Positions 17,013-25,062 of a stretch of DNA of 64,000 nucleotides are shown here, in pieces. The stretch covers positions 62,001 to 126,000 of the forward strand of contig PERL01000004.1 in the NCBI GenBank assembly GCA_002928735.1. The letters run 5' to 3'. The stretch is from Hyphomicrobium sp. GTDB lineage: Bacteria > Pseudomonadota > Alphaproteobacteria > Rhizobiales > Hyphomicrobiaceae. The notes under the pieces are model-generated. The model ran no database searches. It was given only the letters and a program-made list of their open reading frames with translations, and had not been told where the DNA came from. Numbering within the stretch: position 1 is the stretch's first letter; each line of letters opens with the position of its first letter. Both the position numbers and the translations under genes were made by a program.

Positions 17013-18562
17013 GGTGGGCCGGTGCTCGCATGCAAATGTGACATTGCCGTGCAGAGCGTTTCCTCAGGAGTCCCGCTGGCGTCGAGTCGCGTCCATTCGA
17101 GCTCCCCCAGATCGTAGGACATTTGCCGTTCGACAACCTGCGGCGTGGCGTCCGAGGCATCATTTTTGCGTGCACCAACCCGTTGCAGCAACACGTGACG
17201 CGGCGCTTCGAGCCAGAATGCCACGAACCGCGCACCCGCGCGCTGGGCCAGCGCCGCCATTTCGGCGCGTTCGGACGGATGGGCATGAACCGCATCGGCA
17301 ACCACCGAATGACCCGCGCGCAATGCCGCTTCGCTCTTCGCCAGGAGGCGTGCATAGACACGCACCGTCACGTCCGCGCCATAAGCAGCGTCCGGCAACC
17401 GCTCCAAGTCCCCGGCACCAAACAGCGCCTTGCGTTCCAGATCGCTGCGCACATGCACCGCACCGGGTGCGCGCCCGAGCATCGGCGCCAACGCGGCGGC
17501 CAACGTCGACTTGCCCGATCCCGACAATCCCGCCGTGACAACGAGATGAGGCCGTCCCTCATCCAGATACGACAAAGCCCGCTTGAGATAGGCCCGCGCC
17601 TCCGCCAGCCCCTCATCCGTTGACGCGGCCCGTTGGGCGCCCACCATGGCCCGGATCGCCGCGCGCAGCGCCAGAAACACCGGCAACGCGGCAAGCCCCT
17701 CCAGATCGGTGTCGTCTTGCCGCCGCCAGATGTAACGGTTGAAAACCGCATTCGCCGCTGCCCGGTGTCCGCGGTGATCGAGATCCATCAGCAGGAATGC
17801 CAGATCGTAGAGTACATCGACCGTCGCCAACGCCTCATCGAATTCCAGAGCATCGAACAGCATCGGAGCCCCGCCGATGAAAACGACATTGCCCAGATGC
17901 AAGTCGCCATGGCACCGCCGCACGGACCCAGCCCGCGCGCGCTGTTTGAACAGAGGAGCAAGCGTTGATAGGCGCAGCGATAGGGCATCGGTGAGGCCCA
18001 GCACATCGCCGTCAGTACCGCCGAAAAATCCCGGCAATGCCGCCAAAACATCGTGAGCAATGGACGCGATCGCCGCCCGCTCCGGCGGTTCAACAACAAC
18101 CTGAGCGGCGCCATGCGAGGCAACGACGGCATCCGCCAGCGCCTTGGCCTCATCCCCCGTAAGAGCCGTCTGTACCACGCGGTTGACGAGCACATCCTCT
18201 TCCGCGAAGCGGGCCATATGAACGGCCCATTCGACAGGCTCTCCCGCGCCGTTGAGCGCCAATCGCCCATCGGCTTCACGCGTGATCGCCACCAGACCTT
18301 TGTACACGGCCGGCGCATGCGGCGCATTGATCTCCACCTCGCGCGCACACGCGGCCCGCCGTTTCGCGAGTGAGGAAAAATCCATGTACGGATAGCGCAC
18401 CGCGCGTTTGATCTTGTAGACGTCGTGCGCGCCGATGAAGACGTGCGCGCCATGCGTATCGATCCGGTGCACAGCCTCCGCTTGCCGCCCTTCCCAACCG
18501 GCACACGCCAGAAACGCGACCACGTCGCGCTGACAATCGCTGATGTCGGAATCCTCGTTCAC
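17009..18562 (-). CDS. Bifunctional protein: aminoglycoside-phosphotransferase-like domain fused to P-loop kinase
   Basis: About 517 residues from a GTG at 18562 preceded by TGGAAG. The N-terminal half is phosphotransferase-like with the catalytic loop RCHGDLHLGNVV and a DALEFDEAL metal-binding segment; the C-terminal half is an AAA-type kinase with Walker A TAGLSGSGKST and a VVADAVHAH region. Two-domain proteins of this COG2187-COG0645 type are often found near stress and acetyl-transfer genes; substrate is unknown. It lies 86 bases after fnr and overlaps pat by four bases. The open frame continues to 18796 inside fnr, which I reject as a start. Confidence 0.82.
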   Translation of the reverse strand: MNEDSDISDCQRDVVAFLACAGWEGRQAEAVHRIDTHGAHVFIGAHDVYKIKRAVRYPYMDFSSLAKRRAACAREVEINAPHAPAVYKGLVAITREADGRLALNGAGEPVEWAVHMARFAEEDVLVNRVVQTALTGDEAKALADAVVASHGAAQVVVEPPERAAIASIAHDVLAALPGFFGGTDGDVLGLTDALSLRLSTLAPLFKQRARAGSVRRCHGDLHLGNVVFIGGAPMLFDALEFDEALATVDVLYDLAFLLMDLDHRGHRAAANAVFNRYIWRRQDDTDLEGLAALPVFLALRAAIRAMVGAQRAASTDEGLAEARAYLKRALSYLDEGRPHLVVTAGLSGSGKSTLAAALAPMLGRAPGAVHVRSDLERKALFGAGDLERLPDAAYGADVTVRVYARLLAKSEAALRAGHSVVADAVHAHPSERAEMAALAQRAGARFVAFWLEAPRHVLLQRVGARKNDASDATPQVVERQMSYDLGELEWTRLDASGTPEETLCTAMSHLHASTGPP

Positions 18563-18648
18563 GTTGGCTTCCAGGGTCTTGCGGACAACACTCGCAGCCT
18601 GCGCGCACAAAAAGGCCGCCGTCAACCGCGCAACAACCCGCCCATTCC

Positions 18649-19371
18649 TTAAGCGTGAACCAGACCTTGCGCCCGTTGCGCGAGCGCTGCCATATCGGCC
18701 ACCTTCAAACCCCGGCGCCGGCCGGTTGTGATGATGCCTTCCGCCTTCAGCGCTGCAAATTGGCGGCTGACAGTTTCGAGCCGCAGCCCCAGACACTCGG
18801 CGATTTCCGTTCGCGATAACGGAAGATTGAATTCCAGTCCCGCGGCGTCTTGCCCAGCATCACGCGCCTTACCGCTGAACTTGCCGGCAATCAGCATGAG
18901 CAGGCTCGCCACCCGCTCTTCCGCCGTCTTGCGCGCGATCATCGACATCCACTGCCGCGCGGAGTCGAGATCATCCAGCGTCCGCTTGAAAATCGTCCGC
19001 TCCAGATCCGCATGCGTCTGCATGAGGCTTTCAAATGCGCTGCCGGAAAACGCGCACACTTCAAGATCGGTCGCCGCTTCCGCCACGAGTGGGGCGCCCT
19101 CAACGAATGGCCGGCCCACAAACTCCGATGGGAACTGCAACCCGACGATCTGGTTGCTTCCATCCGGCTGCACATTGACGAGTTTCACCACGCCCTCGAC
19201 GATAATTGAGAACGTCTTCGCCCTGTTCGTTCCGCCGTAGAGAACCTGTCCGGCCGGGATCCGGCGGCGATGTACGATCCGCGCAAGCTCATCGGCGGTC
19301 GCCGCCGTGAGCGCGCTGCACGGCGCGTTAGTTCGCACCGAACAATGCTGGCATCTGATACGAAGCGTCAC
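18649..19371 (-). CDS. FNR-type oxygen-sensing transcription regulator
   Basis: A 240-residue Crp/Fnr-family protein. From a GTG at 19371 (AGGTGG upstream) it carries cysteines 7, 10 and 18 (RCQHCSVRTNAPC) and 106 (EVCAFSG), the pattern that holds a 4Fe-4S cluster in FNR and FnrL. A cNMP-like sensor domain and long helix follow, then a helix-turn-helix with ETVSR in the recognition helix, predicted to read TTGAT half-sites. The open frame reaches a TTG at 19479, but that would place coding over a perfect FNR box, so I prefer the GTG. It heads a unit with the kinase and pat. Confidence 0.9.
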   Translation of the reverse strand: MTLRIRCQHCSVRTNAPCSALTAATADELARIVHRRRIPAGQVLYGGTNRAKTFSIIVEGVVKLVNVQPDGSNQIVGLQFPSEFVGRPFVEGAPLVAEAATDLEVCAFSGSAFESLMQTHADLERTIFKRTLDDLDSARQWMSMIARKTAEERVASLLMLIAGKFSGKARDAGQDAAGLEFNLPLSRTEIAECLGLRLETVSRQFAALKAEGIITTGRRRGLKVADMAALAQRAQGLVHA

Positions 19372-19456
19372 GGCCCACCTCGGCGCGATTGCAACCGGCA
19401 CTGGACAATCCGGCCCCGGGTGCAAACCTGTGTACGCCCCACTGCGCCGGTGCGAA

Positions 19457-19470
19457 TTGATGGAAATCAA
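19457..19470. promoter_or_regulatory. Perfect FNR/FixK box
   Basis: TTGAT-GGAA-ATCAA is an exact match to the FNR/FixK consensus TTGAT-N4-ATCAA. Its centre lies about 92 bases upstream of the proposed GTG start of the FNR-type regulator and about 190 bases upstream of the divergent dusA. The ETVSR recognition helix encoded next door is the type that binds this sequence, so autoregulation is likely. Whether it activates or represses depends on the unmapped transcription start. The rest of 19372-19654 holds a CCGCGG inverted repeat (19529-19546) and nothing else recognised. Confidence 0.85.
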
Positions 19471-19654
19471 ACGAAACAAGGGGTTATTTATCGGTCCCCC
19501 GCGCGAGCTGTATTGGCACGCCTGGAGCCCGCGGTTGCAGCCGCGGCCGCCACGTCACCCTGCCGCATCCCCGACAACGCTCCTGAATGATGTTTACCAT
19601 GTTCGCAGCCAACTTTAGGGTGCGGCGAGGCCAGCGATTGGAGTACCAAGCCGC

Positions 19655-20659
19655 ATGACCGCGCCCACCCACCGTTTCTCAGTCGCCCCCATGATGGATT
19701 GGACCGACCGGCACTGCCGGTTCTTCCATCGCGGCCTGACGCGCCATGCGCTGCTCTACACTGAGATGGTGACAGCGGAGGCCATCCTCCACGGCAATCG
19801 CGAACGCCTTTTGGGCTTCGATCCCGCCGAACACCCCGTGGCCCTGCAACTTGGTGGCTCCGATCCGTCCAAGCTCGCCGCGGCTGCCCGCATCGGCGAA
19901 GACATGGGCCACAGCGAAATCAATCTCAATGTCGGCTGCCCCTCCGACCGCGTGCAGGAGGGCCGCTTCGGCGCCTGCCTCATGGCCGAGCCCGAACTCG
20001 TCGCCCGCTGCGTGTCCGCGATGACGGACGCAGTCGCCATCCCCGTCACCGTGAAATGCCGCATCGGCATCGACGACCAGGACGCCGAGGAAGATTTCCG
20101 CCGCTTCATCGACACGGTTGCCGCCGGTGGCTGCCGCCTGTTCATCGTCCACGCCCGCAAAGCCTGGCTGCAAGGTCTCTCGCCGAAAGAAAACCGCGAG
20201 ATCCCCCCGCTCGACTACGCCCGTGTCTATCGCCTCAAGGCCGAGCGCCCCGATCTCACCATCGTCATCAACGGCGGCATCGACAGCCTGGAGGCTTGCG
20301 ACGAACACCTGCGCCACGTTGATGGCGTCATGCTCGGCCGCGCCGCCTACCACGATCCCTACATCCTGGCCGGCGTTGACCGCCGCTTCTTCGGCGCGAC
20401 GTCAGAGCCCGTCACTCGCCGTGCCGCGCTCGAACGACTGATCCCCGCCATCGAACGCCAGATTTCCAAAGGCGGCCGCCTCAACAACGTCACCCGCCAT
20501 GTACTGGGCATCTACCACGGCCGCCCGCGCGGACGCCTCTTCCGCCGCATCTTGAGCGAAGAGGGCCAACGTCCCGGTGCCGGAGCCGAAGTTTTGATGA
20601 AGGCCATCGCCGCCGCCGAAGGAGACAGCGCCATCGTCCTGTCGCCAGCAGCCGAGTAA
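19655..20659 (+). CDS. dusA: tRNA-dihydrouridine(20/20a) synthase DusA
   Basis: FMN enzyme reducing uridine to dihydrouridine in the tRNA D-loop. The sequence begins with the DusA-typical RFSVAPMMDWTDRHCRFF, then INLNVGCPSDRVQEGRFGAC with the catalytic cysteine, FIVHARKAWLQGLSPKENR and a GRAAYHDPYIL loop; the C-terminal helical domain has NNVTRHVLGIYHG. Length is 334 residues. NRE-type residues and the subfamily motifs separate it from the DusB encoded at 47745. The following permease gene starts 12 bases downstream. Confidence 0.96.
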   Translation: MTAPTHRFSVAPMMDWTDRHCRFFHRGLTRHALLYTEMVTAEAILHGNRERLLGFDPAEHPVALQLGGSDPSKLAAAARIGEDMGHSEINLNVGCPSDRVQEGRFGACLMAEPELVARCVSAMTDAVAIPVTVKCRIGIDDQDAEEDFRRFIDTVAAGGCRLFIVHARKAWLQGLSPKENREIPPLDYARVYRLKAERPDLTIVINGGIDSLEACDEHLRHVDGVMLGRAAYHDPYILAGVDRRFFGATSEPVTRRAALERLIPAIERQISKGGRLNNVTRHVLGIYHGRPRGRLFRRILSEEGQRPGAGAEVLMKAIAAAEGDSAIVLSPAAE

Positions 20660-20671
20660 TCATACCCCCTG

Positions 20672-21505
20672 ATGTCAGACCTCCCCACCCAACTCATCAC
20701 CTACGCCCCGATGATCGCAGCCCTCGCCGTGGCCGGCATGGCGGCGGGATTTCTTTCTGGGCTATTCGGCATCGGCGGCGGGTCGGTCCTGGTTCCCGTT
20801 CTCTATGCGGCCATGGGCGCCGCCGGCGTATCGGAAGACGTCCGCATGCAGGTCACGCTCGGCACGTCGTTCGCGGTCATCGGTCCCACGGGGCTGCGGT
20901 CCTTCCTCGCCCAGCGCGCGCGCAATGCCGTCGACATGTCGGCCCTCCAACGTCTTGCGCCAGCCGTGCTTCTCGGCGTGATCGTGGGTGTGGCACTCGC
21001 CAGCGTCTCCTCCAGCGAAACACTGCGCTGGGTCTGGGTGGTCGCCGCTATTGTGATGAGCCTCAAACTCGCACTCGGCCGCGACGATTGGCGCCTCGGC
21101 GGCGCATTGCCATCGACACGCGCGCTCGAAGCCGCAGCCTTCGCCATCGGCGTCCTCTCCGCCTTGATGAGCATCGGCGGCGGCCTGTTCATGGTCTCGC
21201 TGCTGATGCTGTTTGGCTATCCGGTGCTAGCGGCCGTGGCGACCTCATCAGGCTTCGGCCCGCTCATCGCCGTCACGGGCGGTCTTGGCTACATTTGGGC
21301 GGGCTGGGGCGCCACTGGCCTGCCGCCAGGATCATTGGGCTACGTCAATATCCCCGCAGCCCTCGTGATGTTGCCGACGAGTCTCGCCTTCGCACCCTTA
21401 GGCGTTCGCGCCGCGCATGGCCTACCCAAACGCGCACTGGAATTGGCGTTCGCAGCCTTTCTGGCGCTTGTGGCCATCAAGTTCTTGTGGAGCCTCTACG
21501 GCTGA
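20672..21505 (+). CDS. TauE/SafE-family membrane permease
   Basis: A 277-residue polytopic membrane protein with two repeats of the DUF81/TauE fold: the first has GFLSGLFGIGGGSVLVPVL, the second SALMSIGGGLFMVSLLMLFG. Members export sulfite, sulfoacetate or other small anions; the substrate here cannot be told. It follows dusA closely and probably shares its transcript. Its 3' end overlaps the convergent DUF599 gene by ten bases. Confidence 0.9.
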   Translation: MSDLPTQLITYAPMIAALAVAGMAAGFLSGLFGIGGGSVLVPVLYAAMGAAGVSEDVRMQVTLGTSFAVIGPTGLRSFLAQRARNAVDMSALQRLAPAVLLGVIVGVALASVSSSETLRWVWVVAAIVMSLKLALGRDDWRLGGALPSTRALEAAAFAIGVLSALMSIGGGLFMVSLLMLFGYPVLAAVATSSGFGPLIAVTGGLGYIWAGWGATGLPPGSLGYVNIPAALVMLPTSLAFAPLGVRAAHGLPKRALELAFAAFLALVAIKFLWSLYG

Positions 21506-22227
21506 GCATCCGGACCCTTGAGAATGGCCCGCGACTGCGAAAAGAAGTCGCGACGCGTGAGGATGAGCACCACCCACGATGCCGCGACGATAAACGCCAC
21601 CGGATGGAAGAACCACATCAGACCGGCGATCGTGTAGTAAAACGACCGCAGCCCCAAGTTCGAATGCCAGCCGACGAGCCCGAGCAACTCCGCCGTCCGC
21701 TCTGCATGGCTGCGCCGCGCCGCGCCATCGGGATGATCGTGCGGTGGCGTCGCCCCCATCATCATCACCGTGTAGTGCGACAGCCGGAACGCCCAAGCGA
21801 ATTTGAAGAACGCATAGATCATGATCATCATCAGAAAGATGACCTTGATCTCCCACAGCGTCGCCGTTGAGGCCGCCGCGTACGGTAGGGATTCCACAAT
21901 CTCGCGCGCTTTCTCCCCGTACGACAACAGCGCCGCCAGACCGCCGATCACGATCACAGTGGTAGAAGCGAAAAACGCGTTCGCGTTCACCAGCCAGCCG
22001 AGCAACTGACCATCGACGATGCGGCTATCCCGCTCTGCCATTTCCATCATCCACCCGCGCCGGTGGGTCTGGACATAATAGGCGATCGACTTGGCGTAGA
22101 TGCTGGGCCGCGTCGCGATGAACTCGTAGGCCGCGATGATCCCCACGAACCAGCAGACGGCAGCCAAGTCGAGAATGGAAATCTGATCGAAAATCAAGGG
22201 AGCAACCTGAAGGCTGGAGGGAGGCAT
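21496..22227 (-). CDS. DUF599 family membrane protein
   Basis: A 243-residue protein with four or five hydrophobic segments and the DUF599 hallmarks: a first transmembrane segment (LAAVCWFVGIIAAYEF), then the RRGWMMEMAERDSRIVDGQL cytosolic motif, NANAFFASTTVIVIGGLAAL, and FKFAWAFRLSHYTVMMMGA. The histidine-containing LVGWHSNLGLRSFYYTIAG near the end is also typical. The function of the family is unknown. It converges on the TauE-type permease gene. Confidence 0.88.
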   Translation of the reverse strand: MPPSSLQVAPLIFDQISILDLAAVCWFVGIIAAYEFIATRPSIYAKSIAYYVQTHRRGWMMEMAERDSRIVDGQLLGWLVNANAFFASTTVIVIGGLAALLSYGEKAREIVESLPYAAASTATLWEIKVIFLMMIMIYAFFKFAWAFRLSHYTVMMMGATPPHDHPDGAARRSHAERTAELLGLVGWHSNLGLRSFYYTIAGLMWFFHPVAFIVAASWVVLILTRRDFFSQSRAILKGPDAQP

Positions 22228-22362
22228 CGTGCGAGTGTGAACCGTATCCTGTGACCCCTATCACCGTGGACACGCCGCGAACAGAGAGCGGCCCTCGCTT
22301 GATTCCCGCGTTTTCAGACCTAGATCAAGGCCACAACGCCCCAGCAGCACCAGAAATGCGCC

Positions 22363-22944
22363 ATGACCGATCTAGCCACGTTCGCCCTCGGTGCCCTCGC
22401 GCTGCTCGCAACGCCCGGACCGACGAATACGCTTCTGGCTACAGCTGGCGCGACCCGGGGCATAAAAGCATCGCTGCCGCTGCTTTTGGCCGAAGCCGCC
22501 GGCTATGTCCTGGCGATCATTGGCCTGCGCACACTCGTCGGCCCATTGATGGCAACTGAACCGGTCCTCGCCAATGTGCTCAGCGCCCTCGTGTGCGTGT
22601 ATCTGATGTATCTGTCATGGAAGCTATGGCGCGCGAGTTCGCTGCCCGTCTCCACCACCACTGACTTCGGCTTCGCCAGTGTTTTCGTGACGACGCTTTT
22701 GAACCCGAAGGCAATCGTCTTCGCCTTCACGCTCCTACCGGCCAACGTGTCCGCTGCGGCCCTGGCACCTTGGTTCTCTGCTCTCGTTGTGCTTATCGCA
22801 CTGTGCGGCGGCGCCTGGATCAGCTTTGGCGCAGCGCTGACAACGCAGACGGGCTCGCCCCCGCGCTTTGGCTACCGCGCCGGCGCCGCGGCGCTCTTTA
22901 CGCTCGCCCTGTTACTCGGCTCCCGCGCCGCCGGCATGACCTGA
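22363..22944 (+). CDS. LysE/RhtB-family exporter
   Basis: A 193-residue, about six-segment inner-membrane exporter of the LysE superfamily, exporting amino acids or related solutes. The signature near the N-terminus is LLATPGPTNTLLATAGATRG (family PGPNN variant as PGPTN), followed by GIKASLPLLLAEAAGY and a FVTTLLNPKAIVFAFTLLP segment. It is slightly shorter than the usual 200-210 residues. It stands alone with no regulator beside it; the substrate is unknown. Confidence 0.85.
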   Translation: MTDLATFALGALALLATPGPTNTLLATAGATRGIKASLPLLLAEAAGYVLAIIGLRTLVGPLMATEPVLANVLSALVCVYLMYLSWKLWRASSLPVSTTTDFGFASVFVTTLLNPKAIVFAFTLLPANVSAAALAPWFSALVVLIALCGGAWISFGAALTTQTGSPPRFGYRAGAAALFTLALLLGSRAAGMT

Positions 22945-22972
22945 CCCGGCATCACCGAATGATGACGCCGGG
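22945..22972. terminator. Possible bidirectional terminator hairpin between convergent genes
   Basis: CCCGGCATCA (22945-22954) can pair with TGAT...GCCGGG (22960-22963 and 22967-22972) with a three-base bulge and a five-base loop. It lies just after the LysE-type gene and before the end of the convergent OmpA-type gene. There is no T-run, so termination is inferred from position only. Confidence 0.4.
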
Positions 22973-22992
22973 CGAGCGCCTCCCGTGCGCGC

Positions 22993-23730
22993 TTACTTCG
23001 CGCGCACGCTGACTGAGATGCGCCGGTTCTTTGCGCGGCCTTCCGGCGTGGCGTTGTCCGCGATCGCGAACTGATCGCCATAGCCCTCCGCCTCAAGCCG
23101 GTCGGCCGCGATGCCAAGACCAACGAGGGCCTCCATCACTGCCTTCGCGCGGCTATCGGAAAGCTTGAGGTTGTTCTCGGGCTTGCCGGTGTTGTCCGTG
23201 TAGCCGCCGATCTTGATCTTCACCGCCGGATACGCCTTCAGAATGGCCGCCATGTTGTCGACTTGCGCCTTGGAGTCGGCGGTCAGCTTGGCGGAGCCTG
23301 TCTCGAAATTCAGACGGTCAAAATCAAACCACTTGGTCTTGTCGATCTGCGCGTTCGCATCGTTGATGAACCCGAGGAGCTGGCTTTCCACACCCGTTCC
23401 CGATGCTTCGATCGCAGCTCCGCCCGCCAGCGCCAGTTTCGTCATCGCCGATGTCGGCGCGGCAGGAGGGGCGGCAGCCGGTGCCGGTGCCGGTGCGGGA
23501 GCCGGCGGCGCTGCCGCGACCGGTGCGGCAGCCGGTGCTGGCGTCGCGGCAGCCGGGACAGCAGCCTTCGCGGGAGCGGCGGCCGGCGCGGGAGCTGTCG
23601 CCACCACAGGCGTGCGGTGTGTCAGAAATTTCGCAAGCACTTGGCTGCCGATCCCCAGCACCAAGAAGAAGCCGAGAACAATAAATGCAGTCGGATAAAA
23701 GCTGAAATCGTCGTCCTGGCGCCGGTCCAT
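22993..23730 (-). CDS. OmpA-domain protein with inner-membrane anchor and Ala/Pro linker
   Basis: A 245-residue protein: a short cytoplasmic start, one transmembrane segment (FIVLGFFLVLGIGSQVL), a long Ala/Pro-rich linker of about 70 residues, and a C-terminal OmpA-like peptidoglycan-binding domain with FDRLNFETGSAKL, GYTDNTGKPENNLKLSDSRA and the closing GRAKNRRISV arginine. It therefore tethers the inner membrane to peptidoglycan. The ATG at 23730 has GGGAG upstream; the open frame to 24018 is rejected. The neighbouring divergent gene encodes an LssY_C-domain protein. Confidence 0.9.
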   Translation of the reverse strand: MDRRQDDDFSFYPTAFIVLGFFLVLGIGSQVLAKFLTHRTPVVATAPAPAAAPAKAAVPAAATPAPAAAPVAAAPPAPAPAPAPAAAPPAAPTSAMTKLALAGGAAIEASGTGVESQLLGFINDANAQIDKTKWFDFDRLNFETGSAKLTADSKAQVDNMAAILKAYPAVKIKIGGYTDNTGKPENNLKLSDSRAKAVMEALVGLGIAADRLEAEGYGDQFAIADNATPEGRAKNRRISVSVRAK

Positions 23731-23983
23731 GGTCGTCTCCCGTTGTGCCGCAAGTCCGCGGAGGTGGCTCACCGCAGTCGTGGCAAGATCATCCGTGCAA
23801 GTCAATGCCACTCTACCATGCGTTCTGTAGAGGACTTTTGACGAACGCGCGCGACACGCACGCGCCGAACAGGTCCCGGTGCGCACGTCATGTGCCAGTG
23901 AACGGCAGAGCGGTCGCGTCTGACCCTGCCCACGCGATCGAAGAGGCGCTAGCATACCCGCACCCATCATCCGGAGAATCCTC

Positions 23984-24682
23984 ATGCGGCATATCTGGTG
24001 GATTTTTCCGGCCCTCATCGCGGCCTGGGCGATAACCGCTTATCTCGTCATGCCCCTCTGGTGGGAGCGCTACGCCAAAAGCCATCCCGGCCTCGACGGC
24101 ATCCCCGGCATCACGGAGACCACCGCAGGGATTCCCGGAGATCCCGTCAACGTCGCACTTCTTGGGACTGAAGAGCAGGTGAGGGCGATCTTCGCCGCCG
24201 CGGGTTGGCGCGTGGCCGCCCCGTTGTCCGTATCGAACGACGTTCGCATCGCCGCTGACTCAGTGCTCGACCGCCCCGACCCGAATGCCCCCGTCAGCAC
24301 GCTTCTGCTGTTCGGCCGCAGCCAAGACCTCGCCTTCGAACAGACCGCTGCCGCATCGCCGCGCGAGCGTCACCACGTTCGCTTCTGGCGCGCCCCCAAG
24401 GACGACGCGTCGGGCGCGCCAATATGGATCGGCGCCGCATCCTACGATCGCAGCGTCGGCCTCAGCCGGGACACCGGACAGATCACGCATCACATCGCGC
24501 CAGATGTCGACACCGAACGCGACCACGTCATCGCGACGCTGAAGGCCACGGGCCAATTGAGCACCGTAATCCCTGTCATCGGCTTTCACGCCAAACGCTC
24601 AGGCCTCAACGGCGGCGGCGATCCCTGGCGAACGGACGGGACCCTTATACTCGCTGTGATCGGTCAAACGGGCGCGCATTAA
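23984..24682 (+). CDS. LssY_C-domain membrane-anchored protein
   Basis: A 232-residue protein with an N-terminal transmembrane anchor (IWWIFPALIAAWAITAYLVM) followed by a domain matching the C-terminal part of LssY: VNVALLGTEEQVRAIFAAAG, PVSTLLLFGRSQDLAFEQ, RHHVRFW and HHIAPDVDTERDHV. In LssY the domain is attached to a PAP2 phosphatase; here it is alone, so the protein is a domain-only member. The function of the domain is unknown. It diverges from the OmpA-anchor gene. Confidence 0.82.
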   Translation: MRHIWWIFPALIAAWAITAYLVMPLWWERYAKSHPGLDGIPGITETTAGIPGDPVNVALLGTEEQVRAIFAAAGWRVAAPLSVSNDVRIAADSVLDRPDPNAPVSTLLLFGRSQDLAFEQTAAASPRERHHVRFWRAPKDDASGAPIWIGAASYDRSVGLSRDTGQITHHIAPDVDTERDHVIATLKATGQLSTVIPVIGFHAKRSGLNGGGDPWRTDGTLILAVIGQTGAH

Positions 24683-24702
24683 GGGATCCGTTAAGGCGTT
24701 CT

Positions 24703-24777
24703 ATGCGTTACAACTTGAGGCGAAACCGCAGGCCTGTTGTTATACGGCAGCTCTCGCTTGCTCTGGAGGTTGTGTGA
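24703..24777 (+). CDS. Possible 24-residue leader ORF coupled to the next gene
   Basis: A short ORF with AAGG six bases before its ATG encodes a very basic 24-residue peptide beginning MRYNLRRNRRPVV. Its TGA overlaps the ATG of the following exported-protein gene (TGATG), which suggests translational coupling. The ribosome-binding site of the next gene lies inside it. It may equally be chance; nothing but the arrangement supports it. Confidence 0.25.
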   Translation: MRYNLRRNRRPVVIRQLSLALEVV

Positions 24778-25055
24778 TGCGGCCCGGCCCCATCATTGCC
24801 ATCGCGCTTTTCAGCGCCCTACCGACGCCGTCGCTCGCCGATCGCGCCGCCGGTGATGCATGCGCTGCCGGCCTGCCGCCGCCCTCCCAGCAGATCTATT
24901 CCGCAACCGTCGCCAGCAAGCCCGCGCCCGAGGCGGCCCGCAGCATTGTCGTCGCCGAAACCAAACGCATGGTCCGCGCCGGCGTTCTGAGCCCCTTGAA
25001 GGCACGCTCCGCCGCCGAGGCAGCCGGCCGCTGCCTCGCTCTCATCACGAAGTGA
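24777..25055 (+). CDS. Small exported protein, function unknown (92 aa)
   Basis: Begins with a signal peptide (hydrophobic core GPIIAIALFSALPTPSLA) and has two cysteines in the mature part (DACAAGLPPP and GRCLALI) that may form a disulfide, around a basic helix (SIVVAETKRMVRAGVLSP). GGAGG five bases upstream selects the ATG at 24777 over the GTG just before it. It lies between the LssY_C gene and the end of the convergent phosphomannomutase gene. The spacing of features resembles small periplasmic proteins of Hyphomicrobiales, but I do not recognise a family. Confidence 0.7.
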   Translation: MRPGPIIAIALFSALPTPSLADRAAGDACAAGLPPPSQQIYSATVASKPAPEAARSIVVAETKRMVRAGVLSPLKARSAAEAAGRCLALITK

Positions 25056-25062
25056 CGGCGCC

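Noticed and set aside
18563-18796. Upstream extension of the two-domain kinase to an ATG inside fnr
   Set aside because: It would overlap fnr in another frame by nearly 150 bases; the GTG at 18562 has a good ribosome site.
22945-22972. Considered as a CRISPR-like or mobile-element repeat
   Set aside because: Single copy, position between convergent genes fits a terminator; no array and no transposase in the window.
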